Source: Microbacterium sp. MYb66
Lineage (GTDB): Bacteria; Actinomycetota; Actinomycetes; Actinomycetales; Microbacteriaceae
DNA length: 64,000 nucleotides
Direction of reading: 5' to 3'
Assembly: GCF_002979435.1 (NCBI RefSeq)
Contig: NZ_PCOV01000009.1
Coordinates: 50,029 to 114,028, forward strand
Shown: positions 18,327-27,259 of the stretch, in pieces
How the letters are laid out: every line of letters begins with the position of its first letter
Position numbering within the stretch: the first letter of the stretch is position 1
Position numbers and translations under genes: made by a program
Notes under the pieces: model-generated
Told to the model about the DNA's origin: nothing
Database searches by the model: none
Seen by the model: only the letters and a program-made list of their open reading frames with translations

Positions 18327-18818
18327 ATGTATCAGGTGAGTAGGACTACCCCCCATTCAAACACCCTTACGGGGTGGCGAGAGTGGGTGAGCCTGCCCGA
18401 TCTCGGAGTCGACTGGCTCAAGGCCAAGATCGACACGGGTGCGCGCACCTCCTCACTGCACGCGTTCGACATCGTGGAGTTCGAGCAGGACGACCAGCCC
18501 TGGGTCCGTTTCAAGGTCAAACCCTGGCAGGACAGCCAAGAGGATGCCGTGGTCGTCGAGTGTCCGGTCCACGACCGACGCGCGGTGCGGAGCTCATCCG
18601 GACACGCCCAGGAACGGCTCGTGGTCGAACTGCTGATCCGTCTCGTGGACCGCGAGGTGCTGGCGGAGGTCACGCTGAGCAACCGCGACGAGATGGGATT
18701 CCGGATGCTCATCGGTCGAGAAGCACTGCGCCAGGGCTTCGCCGTCGACCCGGCGCGGTCGTTCCTCGGCGGGCGAGCACCGCGCGAGGCGCGCCGCCGA
18801 AATCGCGGCAGGGCCTGA
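18327..18818 (+). CDS. rimB: RimB-type ATP-dependent zinc protease / retropepsin-like protein
   Basis: A 163-aa member of the family annotated as ATP-dependent zinc protease, with a retroviral-aspartic-protease-like fold. The first beta hairpin carries KIDTGARTSSLHA, the D-T-G-A catalytic motif (D36), and there is a second conserved strand region GFRMLIGREAL. In Pseudomonas the homologue RimB works with RimK, trimming or regulating glutamate tails on S6. Its divergent position next to rimK supports the same link. The start is ambiguous: ATG 18327 has no clear ribosome site, while GTG 18336 has AGGA at suitable distance. The C-terminal tail is Arg-rich. Confidence 0.82.
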   Translation: MYQVSRTTPHSNTLTGWREWVSLPDLGVDWLKAKIDTGARTSSLHAFDIVEFEQDDQPWVRFKVKPWQDSQEDAVVVECPVHDRRAVRSSSGHAQERLVVELLIRLVDREVLAEVTLSNRDEMGFRMLIGREALRQGFAVDPARSFLGGRAPREARRRNRGRA

Positions 18819-18824
18819 CTCCGT

Positions 18825-19253
18825 TCAGGCGCGGATGAGGACAGCGCCCACGGCTTTGTCGTGAATGCCGCGCTGATCCGCATCCCAGATCACCGCGGGC
18901 ACGACGACCACGAGCAGCAGCGTGCGGACGATCGGACGCCACAGTCCGATCCAGCCACCGTCGAGACGGACCAGGCGCATGCCCAGGATGCGGTGCCCCG
19001 GGCTGCCCCCCGCCGTCGGGATGAAGAGGATCTGCAGCACGGCGAACACCAACATCGGAGCGAACTGCGAGAGGCCCGCCTCGGTGGGCAGCGCGAACTG
19101 GTCGAACCCGAGGAAGCCGGTCGCGATGATCGTCGCCGCGGCGTAATCGATGAGGAGTGCACCGATGCGCCGGCCGGGACGGGCGATGCTTCCCGGGCCG
19201 GATTCGGGGAGACCGAGTCGCTCGCCGGGGTACGTGTTCACAGCATCCGTCAC
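18825..19253 (-). CDS. RDD family membrane protein
   Basis: A 142-aa protein with the RDD domain. The N-terminal cytosolic leader is followed by RPGRRIGALLIDYAAA (the family's R...D pair at the start of helix 1), a second and a third hydrophobic helix (FAPMLVFAVLQILFI and RTLLLVVVVPAVIWD) and the loop GHRILGMRLVRLDGG, which is typical. Some RDD proteins act in ion or compatible-solute exchange; the role here is unknown. In many actinobacteria an RDD gene sits just upstream of and divergent from glnA, as here. The GTG start at 19253 is close to a GGGGGA stretch, so the exact start is uncertain. Convergent with rimB, 6 bp apart. Confidence 0.85.
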   Translation of the reverse strand: MTDAVNTYPGERLGLPESGPGSIARPGRRIGALLIDYAAATIIATGFLGFDQFALPTEAGLSQFAPMLVFAVLQILFIPTAGGSPGHRILGMRLVRLDGGWIGLWRPIVRTLLLVVVVPAVIWDADQRGIHDKAVGAVLIRA

Positions 19254-19301
19254 TCCCCCAGCCTACCGAGCGCGAAATGCCGCCCGGACGCCGTCTCGCC
19301 T

Positions 19302-19339
19302 GTAACACGCCCGAAACAAAGCGGATACCGTAGAGAAAT
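19302..19339 (+). promoter_or_regulatory. tandem GlnR-type nitrogen box upstream of glnA
   Basis: Four 5-bp elements spaced by exactly 6 bp: GTAAC (19302-19306), GAAAC (19313-19317), GATAC (19324-19328), GAAAT (19335-19339). This is the a-site/b-site tandem arrangement known for GlnR operators (GTnAC-n6-GAAAC, repeated) in Streptomyces and Mycobacterium. It lies 61 bp before the glnA ATG, so glnA is probably nitrogen-regulated by GlnR. It could also affect the divergent RDD gene. Confidence 0.8.
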
Positions 19340-19400
19340 CCCCCGTCCGTACTCTGCAGAGTGGCCGTGAAGCCATCGATCCGCATTACAGGAGTCGTAC

Positions 19401-20825
19401 ATGTTCAAAGATTCGTCCGAGGTACTGACCTACATCAAGGAGAACGACGTCAAGTTCCTTGACATCCGTTTCACCGATCTCCCTGGTGTGCAGCAGCACT
19501 TCAACATTCCTGCATCGACGGTCGACGAGGCGTTCTTCACCGACGGCCAGCTGTTCGACGGCTCCTCGATCCGTGGCTTCGCGAGCATCCACGAGTCCGA
19601 CATGCAGCTCATCCCCGACGTCACGACGGCGTACGTCGACCCGTTCCGCGAGGCGAGCACCCTCGTGATGCTGTTCGACATCTACAACCCGCGCACCGGC
19701 GAGATCTACTCGAAGGACCCGCGTCAGGTCGCCAAGAAGGCAGAGAAGTACCTGACTTCGACCGGCATCGCCGACACCGCCTTCTTCGCCCCCGAGGCGG
19801 AGTTCTACATCTTCGACGACGTCCGCTACAACGTCACGTCGAACTCGAGCTTCTACAGCGTCGACTCGGAAGAGGGCGCCTGGAACACCGGCCGCGAGGA
19901 AGAGGGCGGCAACCTCGGGAACAAGACCCCCTACAAGGGCGGCTACTTCCCGGTGAGCCCTGTCGACAAGACCGCTGACCTCCGCGACGACATCACCCTC
20001 AAGCTGATCGACGCCGGGTTCATCCTCGAGCGCTCGCACCACGAGGTCGGCTCGGGCGGCCAGCAGGAGATCAACTACCGCTTCGACACGATGGTGCACG
20101 CGGCGGACGACATCCTCAAGTTCAAGTACATCGTTAAGAACACCGCCGAGGAGTGGGGGAAGGTCGCGACCTTCATGCCCAAGCCGCTGTACGGCGACAA
20201 CGGCTCGGGCATGCACACCCACCAGTCGCTGTGGAGCGACGGCAAGCCGCTGTTCTACGACGAGGCCGGCTATGGCCAGCTCAGCGACATCGCACGCTGG
20301 TACATCGGCGGCATCCTGGCCCACGCGCCGGCGCTGCTCGCCTTCACCAACCCGACGCTCAACAGCTACCACCGTCTGGTCAAGGGTTTCGAGGCTCCGG
20401 TCAACCTGGTCTACTCGGCCGGAAACCGCTCCGCCGCGATCCGCATCCCGATCACGGGCTCCAACCCGAAGGCGAAGCGCATCGAGTTCCGCGCGCCCGA
20501 CGCCTCCGGAAACCCCTACCTCGCCTTCGCCGCGCAGCTGATGGCGGGCCTCGACGGCATCAAGAACCGCATCGAGCCGCACGAGCCGGTGGACAAGGAC
20601 CTCTACGAGCTTCCGCCCGAGGAGGCCAAGGACATCCCGCAGGTTCCGAACTCGCTGCTCGACTCGCTCGACGCCCTGGCGGCCGACCACCAGTTCCTCC
20701 TCGAGGGCGGCGTGTTCACCAAGGAGCTCATCGAGACCTGGATCTCGTACAAGTACGAGAACGAGATCCTGCCGATGGCCCAGCGCCCGCACCCGTTCGA
20801 GTACGAGCTGTACTTCGGCGTCTGA
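19401..20825 (+). CDS. glnA: glutamine synthetase, type I
   Basis: A 474-aa type I-beta glutamine synthetase, which makes glutamine from glutamate, ammonia and ATP as a dodecamer. It has the N-terminal beta-grasp domain ([16 protein letters not shown]), DGSSIRGF, the metal ligands in [12 protein letters not shown] and [12 protein letters not shown], the ATP loop [25 protein letters not shown], and the adenylylation loop with Y402 in [14 protein letters not shown]. That tyrosine is the target of GlnE, which is present at 27260-30235. AGGAG stands 8 nt before the ATG. Expressed from its own promoter behind a GlnR box, and followed by a terminator. Confidence 0.98.
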   Translation: MFKDSSEVLTYIKENDVKFLDIRFTDLPGVQQHFNIPASTVDEAFFTDGQLFDGSSIRGFASIHESDMQLIPDVTTAYVDPFREASTLVMLFDIYNPRTGEIYSKDPRQVAKKAEKYLTSTGIADTAFFAPEAEFYIFDDVRYNVTSNSSFYSVDSEEGAWNTGREEEGGNLGNKTPYKGGYFPVSPVDKTADLRDDITLKLIDAGFILERSHHEVGSGGQQEINYRFDTMVHAADDILKFKYIVKNTAEEWGKVATFMPKPLYGDNGSGMHTHQSLWSDGKPLFYDEAGYGQLSDIARWYIGGILAHAPALLAFTNPTLNSYHRLVKGFEAPVNLVYSAGNRSAAIRIPITGSNPKAKRIEFRAPDASGNPYLAFAAQLMAGLDGIKNRIEPHEPVDKDLYELPPEEAKDIPQVPNSLLDSLDALAADHQFLLEGGVFTKELIETWISYKYENEILPMAQRPHPFEYELYFGV

Positions 20826-20841
20826 CGACCGCAGCACATCG

Positions 20842-20881
20842 CGAAGAGCCCGTCTCAGCTTCTGCTGGGGCGGGCTCTTCC
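20842..20881. terminator. intrinsic terminator after glnA
   Basis: GAAGAGCCCG (20843-20852) pairs with CGGGCTCTTC (20871-20880), with further pairing inside the loop. It sits between convergent glnA and the 2H phosphoesterase gene. Confidence 0.8.
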
Positions 20882-20909
20882 GCGTTCCGACCGGAGCGGC
20901 GCGATGCCG

Positions 20910-21551
20910 TCATCCCTTCCAGGTCTGCAGGCACCGCGCCGCGGCCCCGGCGTTCCCGAGCTGGTAGATGCTCAGCGCGTCCGCGGCGAAGGTGAACGGC
21001 GGGAACGGTGCCGCTTCGAGAACGGCGAGGTCCTCCGGAGCCGCCAGGCCGACGGTGACATGAGCGACGTAGTTCGCGCCGCTGTGCCGCGGCACATAGT
21101 CTTCGATGAACTCGACGGTCTCCTCACCGATATCCGGTTCGGCGGGCGTGCGCACGAAGGCCTCGGCGCTGCCTCCCCGCTCCGTGAACGGCTGGAGCAC
21201 CTCGATGAGACGCGCCTGCAACGACAGGACATCGGGACCGGGCGCGACCTCGATCACGGCGATGCCGATCGACGGTTGCAGCACCACGTGAGTCAGAGCG
21301 CGGGCGGTGAGGCGCAGCGTCGACAGATCCACCGATGCGCGCACCTCCTGGATCGCCTCGCACACCTGGTCGAGTGCTGCGGTGCGCACGTACCTCTGCA
21401 GAACCGTGACGTGCGGGCGGTGATTCTCGTCGAGCGCGAATCCGGGGGGCGAGGGAATGCTCGCGAGCATCCGCCCGTTCAGATCCGCCGCGAACGCCCG
21501 CATCGGCTCATCGGGATCGAGGAGGACGTCGATCGCGGTGAGCGCCCTCAT
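20910..21551 (-). CDS. 2'-5' RNA ligase-like (2H phosphoesterase) protein
   Basis: A 213-aa member of the 2H superfamily, whose members act on 2',3'-cyclic or 2'-5' phosphodiester bonds of RNA or nucleotides. The two diagnostic H-x-T/S motifs are present and well spaced: RPHVTVLQ near residue 50 and VAHVTVG near residue 165. The substrate cannot be told. The ATG at 21551 overlaps the stop of the upstream phosphatase gene (ATGA), so the pair is translationally coupled. The frame is open upstream to 21884, but only as shadow sequence of the phosphatase gene. Confidence 0.85.
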   Translation of the reverse strand: MRALTAIDVLLDPDEPMRAFAADLNGRMLASIPSPPGFALDENHRPHVTVLQRYVRTAALDQVCEAIQEVRASVDLSTLRLTARALTHVVLQPSIGIAVIEVAPGPDVLSLQARLIEVLQPFTERGGSAEAFVRTPAEPDIGEETVEFIEDYVPRHSGANYVAHVTVGLAAPEDLAVLEAAPFPPFTFAADALSIYQLGNAGAAARCLQTWKG

Positions 21552-22357
21552 CGGCCCGAATGCACGACGAACCGGCGACGCAGTGCTTCGAGATCCGAGG
21601 TGTCGAGCCCGAGTCCTTCTGTCGCATACCCCTCGACGCTGCCGAACCGTGTGCGCGCCTCTTCGATGGCGGCCTCGAGGTACTCGCGACGGACACCGAG
21701 CACCGGGAGGAGGAGCTGGGTGTCGACGCCCTTCGCGGCTGCCACGGCGAGGAGCGGCTGGAGGGCGGGGAGCAGGTCGGCGTTCGTCTCGAGGTAGTCG
21801 GCACGCACGTCCTCCTCGCTCACGCCGAGCAGAAGGAGCAAAGAAGCGGCGGCCCAGCCCGTGCGATCCTTGCCGGTCGTGCAATGGAACAGCGCTGCGC
21901 CCGAGCGAACCGGATCGATCAGGTCGAGGTAGAACGACCGGTATGCGGCGAGAGCGGACGGAAGGCTCACGATGTTCCGGTAGGAATCCCGCATGAGGGC
22001 GACGCCCCGCCCCTCACCGAGCGACGCCGCGAGAGCAGCGGGGTCCGATGCGAGTTGGCCGACCCCGGCCGCGACATCGGTCGTGCTGTCGGCCAGCACG
22101 TCCAATCCCACGAGCTTCACGCCGTCGGGTAGGCGATCCGGAGAGGCGATGCGCTCCCCCGCGGTGCGCAGGTCGTAGACGGTCGCGACGCCGAGTCTGC
22201 GGAAGGCTTCGAGGTCATCGCCCTCCAGGCGGGCAAGAGTCGCCGACCGATACACCGCACGAGTGCGCACCAGCCCTCCATCGGCCGGCAAGCCGCCGAG
22301 ATCGCGAAGATTGGGAGCGCTGCGCAACGGGACTCGACGGTCGATCACGGTGGCCAT
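21548..22357 (-). CDS. tyrosine-protein phosphatase (Y_phosphatase3 family)
   Basis: A 269-aa dual-specificity/tyrosine phosphatase of the type seen in mycobacterial PtpB-like and lipid phosphatases. It has an N-terminal NLRDLGGLPA, the early Asp/Arg-rich strand VYDLRTAGER, and the P-loop HCTTGKDRTGWAA with C-x5-R. The C-terminal helical part contains DVRADYLETN. The lysine after the third residue of the P-loop (TGKDRT) is the feature shared with phosphoinositide-active members, so either proteins or phosphoinositides could be substrates. The ATG at 22357 has GGAAGGAA-like sequence upstream. First gene of a two-gene unit with the 2H phosphoesterase. Confidence 0.9.
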   Translation of the reverse strand: MATVIDRRVPLRSAPNLRDLGGLPADGGLVRTRAVYRSATLARLEGDDLEAFRRLGVATVYDLRTAGERIASPDRLPDGVKLVGLDVLADSTTDVAAGVGQLASDPAALAASLGEGRGVALMRDSYRNIVSLPSALAAYRSFYLDLIDPVRSGAALFHCTTGKDRTGWAAASLLLLLGVSEEDVRADYLETNADLLPALQPLLAVAAAKGVDTQLLLPVLGVRREYLEAAIEEARTRFGSVEGYATEGLGLDTSDLEALRRRFVVHSGR

Positions 22358-22394
22358 AGGAGTTCCTTCCGAGAGGCAGGCATCGTCCGTGGGG

Positions 22395-23336
22395 TCAGAT
22401 CGTTTCGGGTCGTGGCGCGACCCAGGTGCCGTCGAGAACGGACAGGCGCGGTCGGTAGAGCCGCAACGTGTAGTTCCAGCCGGGCATGATCGTCAGCGCG
22501 TTCGTGAGGCCTACGGGGTGCGCGCTGAAGTGGATGGTGATTCCGCCGTCATCGTCCGCGGTCGCTGTCAGGCTGTTGATGCTGTTCACCCCGAGATCGT
22601 TCTGTTCGAAGTACCCAGCGGCGTTGTAGAGCGAGACGGACCAGAAGGCGTCGACAGGAACGTCCGTCAAGCGCAGGCGGTAGTCGGCGACGGGCAGGCC
22701 CTCGTCGACGCTGATATAGGTCGCTTCGTACTCGGGCAGGCCACCCCACCCGCCGGCGGCACCCAGCAGGTGCATGACCGGATCCACGTCCTCCTTCGTG
22801 CCGAACGCGCGATCGTAGGTCGAGACGCCGCGGCCGAGGGCGAGCAGAGCGTCACGGGTTTCCGACTGCGACGATTCGTCGTACTCGGGGAGCAGGAACT
22901 CTCCCGAGCCGCCGCCCTCGAGACGAAGCCCGTCCTGGAGGCGATTCACCGCGGCGACGTCGTCAGCGTCGTTCGGGTCGACGAGGATGCGAACCAGGAC
23001 CGCCGCATGGTCGCTCCCGACAGCTTCGCGGGTGAGCACGTGCTCGCCGGGCTCGCGCAGCAGGAACGGCGCGTAGTGATCCTGATTCACGACGAATGCG
23101 GAGATGTAACGCCCACCGGTTTCGGGCAGCGTGAGCGTGACCCCCTCGCGTACATCGATGATGGCGCTGCTGTAGAGGGTGTCCCTGTTCTGCCGGATGA
23201 TGGGCTGGTCGTCGAGGGACTTCAGCCCCCGCGTGTGATTCCACGTGCCGAGTCCGATCCCGGCGGCGAGTCGGGAGAACATCAGGTCGGACTCCGCCCG
23301 AGCGAAGTTGCGGACGTTCACTTTCGTGACGGACAT
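22395..23336 (-). CDS. DUF1254/DUF1214 domain protein
   Basis: A 313-aa protein with the paired DUF1254 (about residues 25-115) and DUF1214 (about 205-310) beta-rich domains. Typical segments are QPIIRQNRDTLYSSAIID in the first and DAFWSVSLYNAAGYF and NWNYTLRLYRP-like sequence near the end. Proteins of this kind are widespread and of unknown function; many are secreted, but this one has no signal peptide. The ATG at 23336 follows GAGAAAGGAA; the upstream open frame to 23741 is a shadow of the regulator gene. Divergent from the LuxR-type regulator, which may control it. Confidence 0.82.
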   Translation of the reverse strand: MSVTKVNVRNFARAESDLMFSRLAAGIGLGTWNHTRGLKSLDDQPIIRQNRDTLYSSAIIDVREGVTLTLPETGGRYISAFVVNQDHYAPFLLREPGEHVLTREAVGSDHAAVLVRILVDPNDADDVAAVNRLQDGLRLEGGGSGEFLLPEYDESSQSETRDALLALGRGVSTYDRAFGTKEDVDPVMHLLGAAGGWGGLPEYEATYISVDEGLPVADYRLRLTDVPVDAFWSVSLYNAAGYFEQNDLGVNSINSLTATADDDGGITIHFSAHPVGLTNALTIMPGWNYTLRLYRPRLSVLDGTWVAPRPETI

Positions 23337-23540
23337 GGCGTTCCTTTCTCTCGCGGAGCACACGGCACGTCGCGATGCGAAGGTCAGGGTCGGGTGGCCC
23401 GCCCCGGACGCGGCCCGGAGCAGGGCCTCGTTGCGATTCTTTCCGCCTGGGGGACCTTCGGACGCGCTCGTCATCCTCGTCGGATGAGATCTCCCGTCAT
23501 CCTCGATCCACGCTGATTCCGACGCCGATATCGTTGACCC

Positions 23541-25016
23541 GTGATCGATGCCGTCCGCGAGGACCTCTCCCCCAGCGATCCGGCACACGCCCGAGCGAAT
23601 CTGCGCCGGAACTGGCTCCGCCTGATCCTCGAATCCCGCACCCGCGAGCTCGAGCAGCTGTGCCTCGCGCACCCCGAACCGCACGACTCGCATGTGCTGC
23701 TCATCCGCGCCTGCTGCCGAGACCTCCTCGGCGATTCGCACGGAGCGGCCTTCCTGCGCGGCCAGGGGCTGCGAATCGCCGACGACGACTTCGTCGTCTG
23801 CTTCACCGAGCTCCTGCTCGCCACCGACGCCACGACGAAGGCCGCGGCCGCCGACCGCGCCCGCGATGCGCTCACCGGGTGCGGGCCCGACGACGACTAT
23901 CCCTCGGCTCTGTTCCTGCTCGGCTGGACGGAGGTCCGACTCCGCCGCGATCTCGCCGACGCGATCGGACTACTCCGGTCGGCGGCGGACGAGGCACGCC
24001 TACACGGACGTGCGGAGACCTTCCGCCTCGCGCAGTCCAACCTCGCCTTCGCCCTGACCCACGCCGGCCTCTTCACGGAAGCCGAGCAGACCCTGGACGC
24101 CCTGCCCGTCTCACCTTCGCCGTCGGATTGGGACCTCTTCGAAGGGGGACTTCCCGAGGCCAATCGCGGCACCATCGCCTATTGGCGCGGGAACTACGAC
24201 GAGGCGATCACCCGGCTCGAGGCTGTCGTCAGCGAGAGCGGTTCAGGACACAATTTCGAGGCACTCGCCCGTCTCTACCTCGTGATGAGCCTCGTCGCCC
24301 TCAGACGCGAGGACCGGTACTACACCGCAGCCGGCCTGCTCCAGGGGGTGAGCAGGGCCGACAAGCACGGCATCCCGTGGGACACCCTGCGTCGAGTGGT
24401 CTCGGCGCTGCTCGCTCATGCGGATGGGAGGGACGAACGCGCGAGAAGCATCGCAGCGCCCGCACTCGCCCGCTCCGGTGCCGCCGTCGCTCACGCGGTG
24501 CTCGCCGAGCTCTACCGGGTCCTCGACGAGCCCGCCCTGGCCGCGCAGGCGCTCCGGCTCGCATCGGCGTCTGCCCTCCCCCGCTACGCGAGGGTGAGCA
24601 CGCTGGTCACCGCTGCGGCGCTCCGCTCCAGCGCGGGTCACGGGGCGGAGGCGCACGAGACCCTCGAACGCGCACTCGATGCAGCCGCTCCCGAAGGGAT
24701 CGTCGCGCCCTTCCTCTCCGACGACCCGATCATCGGCGATCTCCTCGGTGCGCACGCCCATCGTGGATCGCGCAGCGAGAACTTCCTCCGTGTCGTGCTG
24801 GAGCGAAGAGGCCAGTTGGCTCGGCATCTGACCGGCGTGCTCACCCCTCGAGAGACCGAGGTCCTCGCCTCTCTGCGCACGACGATGACGGCCGAGGAGA
24901 TATCCGTGCATCTGGGCGTCGCATACCCCACCGTGAAGACCCACATCAGATCCATCTATCGGAAGCTCGGCGTCACGTCGCGACGAGCGGCCGTGCATGC
25001 CGCCGACACGCGCTGA
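23541..25016 (+). CDS. LuxR-family transcriptional regulator with TPR-like N-terminal region
   Basis: A 491-aa regulator. Residues about 1-400 form an Ala/Leu-rich array of helical hairpins resembling the TPR-like sensor part of MalT/LAL regulators, without the ATPase motifs of full LAL proteins. The C-terminal 65 residues are a LuxR/GerE helix-turn-helix: LTPRETEVLASLR, AEEISVHLGVAYPTVKTHIRSIYRKLGV. The start is GTG 23541, with no obvious ribosome site. Divergent from the DUF1254 gene; the 204-bp region between their starts shows no element I can name. The ligand is unknown. Confidence 0.85.
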   Translation: MIDAVREDLSPSDPAHARANLRRNWLRLILESRTRELEQLCLAHPEPHDSHVLLIRACCRDLLGDSHGAAFLRGQGLRIADDDFVVCFTELLLATDATTKAAAADRARDALTGCGPDDDYPSALFLLGWTEVRLRRDLADAIGLLRSAADEARLHGRAETFRLAQSNLAFALTHAGLFTEAEQTLDALPVSPSPSDWDLFEGGLPEANRGTIAYWRGNYDEAITRLEAVVSESGSGHNFEALARLYLVMSLVALRREDRYYTAAGLLQGVSRADKHGIPWDTLRRVVSALLAHADGRDERARSIAAPALARSGAAVAHAVLAELYRVLDEPALAAQALRLASASALPRYARVSTLVTAAALRSSAGHGAEAHETLERALDAAAPEGIVAPFLSDDPIIGDLLGAHAHRGSRSENFLRVVLERRGQLARHLTGVLTPRETEVLASLRTTMTAEEISVHLGVAYPTVKTHIRSIYRKLGVTSRRAAVHAADTR

Positions 25017-25106
25017 GAGAGCAGACATCGCCACGCCGCACGACCTGCTTGACCGCACGTGATCCGGGTGATCAACTGGTGAGTCTGACCGTCGACCGGG
25101 GGAATC

Positions 25107-26255
25107 ATGCGCCGTAGAAGAGTGACCGCTTACACCGAGCTGCGGACGCCGTCGGAGGCCACCCCGGCGCAGCCGTCCAATACGGTCGCCGCGTATGCCA
25201 GGACGAACCCGTTCAAGTTCGGACTGCTCGGCGCGCTCGGTGTGCTGGTCGCACTGGCTATCGGCAGCGTCGTCGGGCAACTCGCGACCGTGCTCGTCTA
25301 CATCGGAGTGGCGATCTTCCTCGCTCTCGGGTTGGACCCGATCGTCACCTTCATCGAGAAGAAGCTCCCGCGTCCGGCCGCCGTCACCATCGTCGTCGCC
25401 GGCGTGGTCCTCGCCTTCGCGGGCATCATCCTCGCCATCGTCCCGATCCTCGTGGAGCAGATCAGCAATCTGATCAAGGACGGACCGAAGATGGTCGAGG
25501 ACTTCATGGCCAGTGCCTGGTTCAAGGATGTCAGCGGCCAGTTCGGCTCCACGATCGACGATGCGGTGCAGGGAGTCCTCGACTTCGTGCAGGATCCGGA
25601 CAACTTCCTCGACATCGGTGGTGGCGTGTTCGCGGTGGGGGCAGGGATCGCCGGTGGATTCACCGGGATCACGATCGTCCTCATCCTGACCCTCTACTTC
25701 ATGGCCTCCCTGCGGAGCATGAAGCACGTCGCGGCCCGCTTCGTCCCCGCCTACCAGCGCGACACCTTCAGCGGCCTGCTGGAGGACGTCTCCGGGGCCG
25801 TCGGCCGGTATGTGATCGGGCAGGCGAGCCTGGCGCTCATCAACGGCATCCTGAGCTTGATCTTCCTCAGCATCATCGGAGCGCCGGTACCCGCGCTGCT
25901 CGCACTCATCGCCTTCATCGGATCGATGATCCCGCTGGTCGGGACGCTGACGGCATCCATCATCAACTCGTTGATCTGCCTCTTCGTCTCGCCGGTGACC
26001 GCACTCATCGCGATCATCTACTACCTCATCTACATGCAGATCGAGGCATATGTGCTGTCACCGCGCATCATGAGCAAGGCGGTGGCCGTACCGGGAGCCC
26101 TGGTCGTGATCGCTGCGGTCGCCGGCGGCGCGCTGGGCGGCATCCTCGGCGCGCTCGTCGCGATCCCGGTCGCGGCGAGCATCATCATCATCGTGCAGAA
26201 GGTGACGTTCCCCGCGCAGGACCGGAAGATCGTTCCCCCCGCGACCACCCCCTGA
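25107..26255 (+). CDS. AI-2E family transporter
   Basis: A 382-aa polytopic membrane protein of the AI-2E (TqsA/PerM) family. The N-terminus is cytosolic and Thr/Pro-rich; helices come in pairs at about residues 36-57 and 59-75, then around 92-112 (VTIVVAGVVLAFAGIILAI), followed by an amphipathic extracellular segment, helix-rich 170-190, and a C-terminal cluster with ALLALIAFIGSMIPLVGT and the conserved GPLGGILGALVAIP-like segment (here ALGGILGALVAIPVA). Some members export signalling compounds or exchange Na+/H+; the substrate here is unknown. The ATG at 25107 is preceded by GGGGGAA. Confidence 0.87.
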   Translation: MRRRRVTAYTELRTPSEATPAQPSNTVAAYARTNPFKFGLLGALGVLVALAIGSVVGQLATVLVYIGVAIFLALGLDPIVTFIEKKLPRPAAVTIVVAGVVLAFAGIILAIVPILVEQISNLIKDGPKMVEDFMASAWFKDVSGQFGSTIDDAVQGVLDFVQDPDNFLDIGGGVFAVGAGIAGGFTGITIVLILTLYFMASLRSMKHVAARFVPAYQRDTFSGLLEDVSGAVGRYVIGQASLALINGILSLIFLSIIGAPVPALLALIAFIGSMIPLVGTLTASIINSLICLFVSPVTALIAIIYYLIYMQIEAYVLSPRIMSKAVAVPGALVVIAAVAGGALGGILGALVAIPVAASIIIIVQKVTFPAQDRKIVPPATTP

Positions 26256-26289
26256 TCGGCGTCAGAGTCTTCGCGGAGCGCGAGCAGCC

Positions 26290-27210
26290 TCAGCGGACGA
26301 GCAGCGCGCCCGGCTCCACCCGCACGTCGAAGGAGGAGACCTCGCCCATCTCCTCGCCGTCGATCTCGAACACGAGTGGCGTCTTCAGCTCCACCGAGAC
26401 GGTCTCGACCGGCAGATGACGGGCGGAATCGGTGCTGACGGCCTCATCCGTCGCGCCGAGGAGGCGACGGATGCCGTTGTCCCAGACGAAGGAGCGCAAG
26501 GTGTCCAGCCACTGCAGCGCCCCGTCGGCGCTGATCATGAGAACGTCGAGCTTGCCGTCGTCGAGGACGGCGTCCGGGAGCAGACGGATACCGCCCTGCA
26601 CCATCCCGCAGTTTCCGATGAGCATGGTGTGGCCGCGCACCGCGACCGCCTTCTCGCCGTCGATCGCGAGAGTGATGTCCGTCATCTCGGTGCCGGCGAG
26701 GGCACGGCCCATCGCCTCCACATAGGCCAGCCAACCGGCCTTCGACTTGAGGTCGTCGTCGGTCTCCACCAGCATCTGCGCGTCGACGCCGAAGCCGACC
26801 ATGACGGCGAACGCGTGCTCGGTGCCGTCATACGACACCCAACCGAGATCGATGCGACGCGGCTCGGCGTCCCGAACCCTCTGGAGCGCTGCGGCGACGT
26901 TGTTCAGTGGTACCTCGAGATTGCGCGCGAGGAGGTTGCCCGTGCCCTGCGGGACGATCCCGAGAGCGGTCTCCGAACCCGCCAGCGACTCCGCGACCGC
27001 GCGGACCGTGCCGTCTCCCCCGACGGCGATCACGATGCCACGGTCGTCTTCGCGAGCCTCCCGCGCCATCCCGCGGCCCGGGTCCTCCGGTGTGGTCTCC
27101 CACCAGCGGATGTCGTACTGCTCGTCGAACACCTCGCTCACCGCGGTCTGCAGAACGTCGTGATCGACCTTCGAGGGATTCCAGACGATGCCGATGCGCG
27201 TAGGGGTCAT
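26290..27210 (-). CDS. diacylglycerol kinase family lipid kinase
   Basis: A 306-aa lipid kinase of the DagK/YegS family, which phosphorylates diacylglycerol or a related lipid. N-terminal IGIVWNPSK, then the ATP-binding GGDGTVRAVAESL and GTGNLLARNLEVP, and the C-terminal beta-sandwich domain with MLIGNCGMVQGG, LDDGKLDVLMI and VFEIDGEEMGE. The start is the ATG at 27210; a GTG 18 nt upstream is possible, while the longer open frame up to 27609 overlaps glnE and is spurious. Just downstream of glnE on the same strand, with a 49-bp gap. Confidence 0.9.
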   Translation of the reverse strand: MTPTRIGIVWNPSKVDHDVLQTAVSEVFDEQYDIRWWETTPEDPGRGMAREAREDDRGIVIAVGGDGTVRAVAESLAGSETALGIVPQGTGNLLARNLEVPLNNVAAALQRVRDAEPRRIDLGWVSYDGTEHAFAVMVGFGVDAQMLVETDDDLKSKAGWLAYVEAMGRALAGTEMTDITLAIDGEKAVAVRGHTMLIGNCGMVQGGIRLLPDAVLDDGKLDVLMISADGALQWLDTLRSFVWDNGIRRLLGATDEAVSTDSARHLPVETVSVELKTPLVFEIDGEEMGEVSSFDVRVEPGALLVR

Positions 27211-27259
27211 ATCGTCAGCTTGGGACACGTCGCCCGATACTGCAAACTCACCCGTCCGG

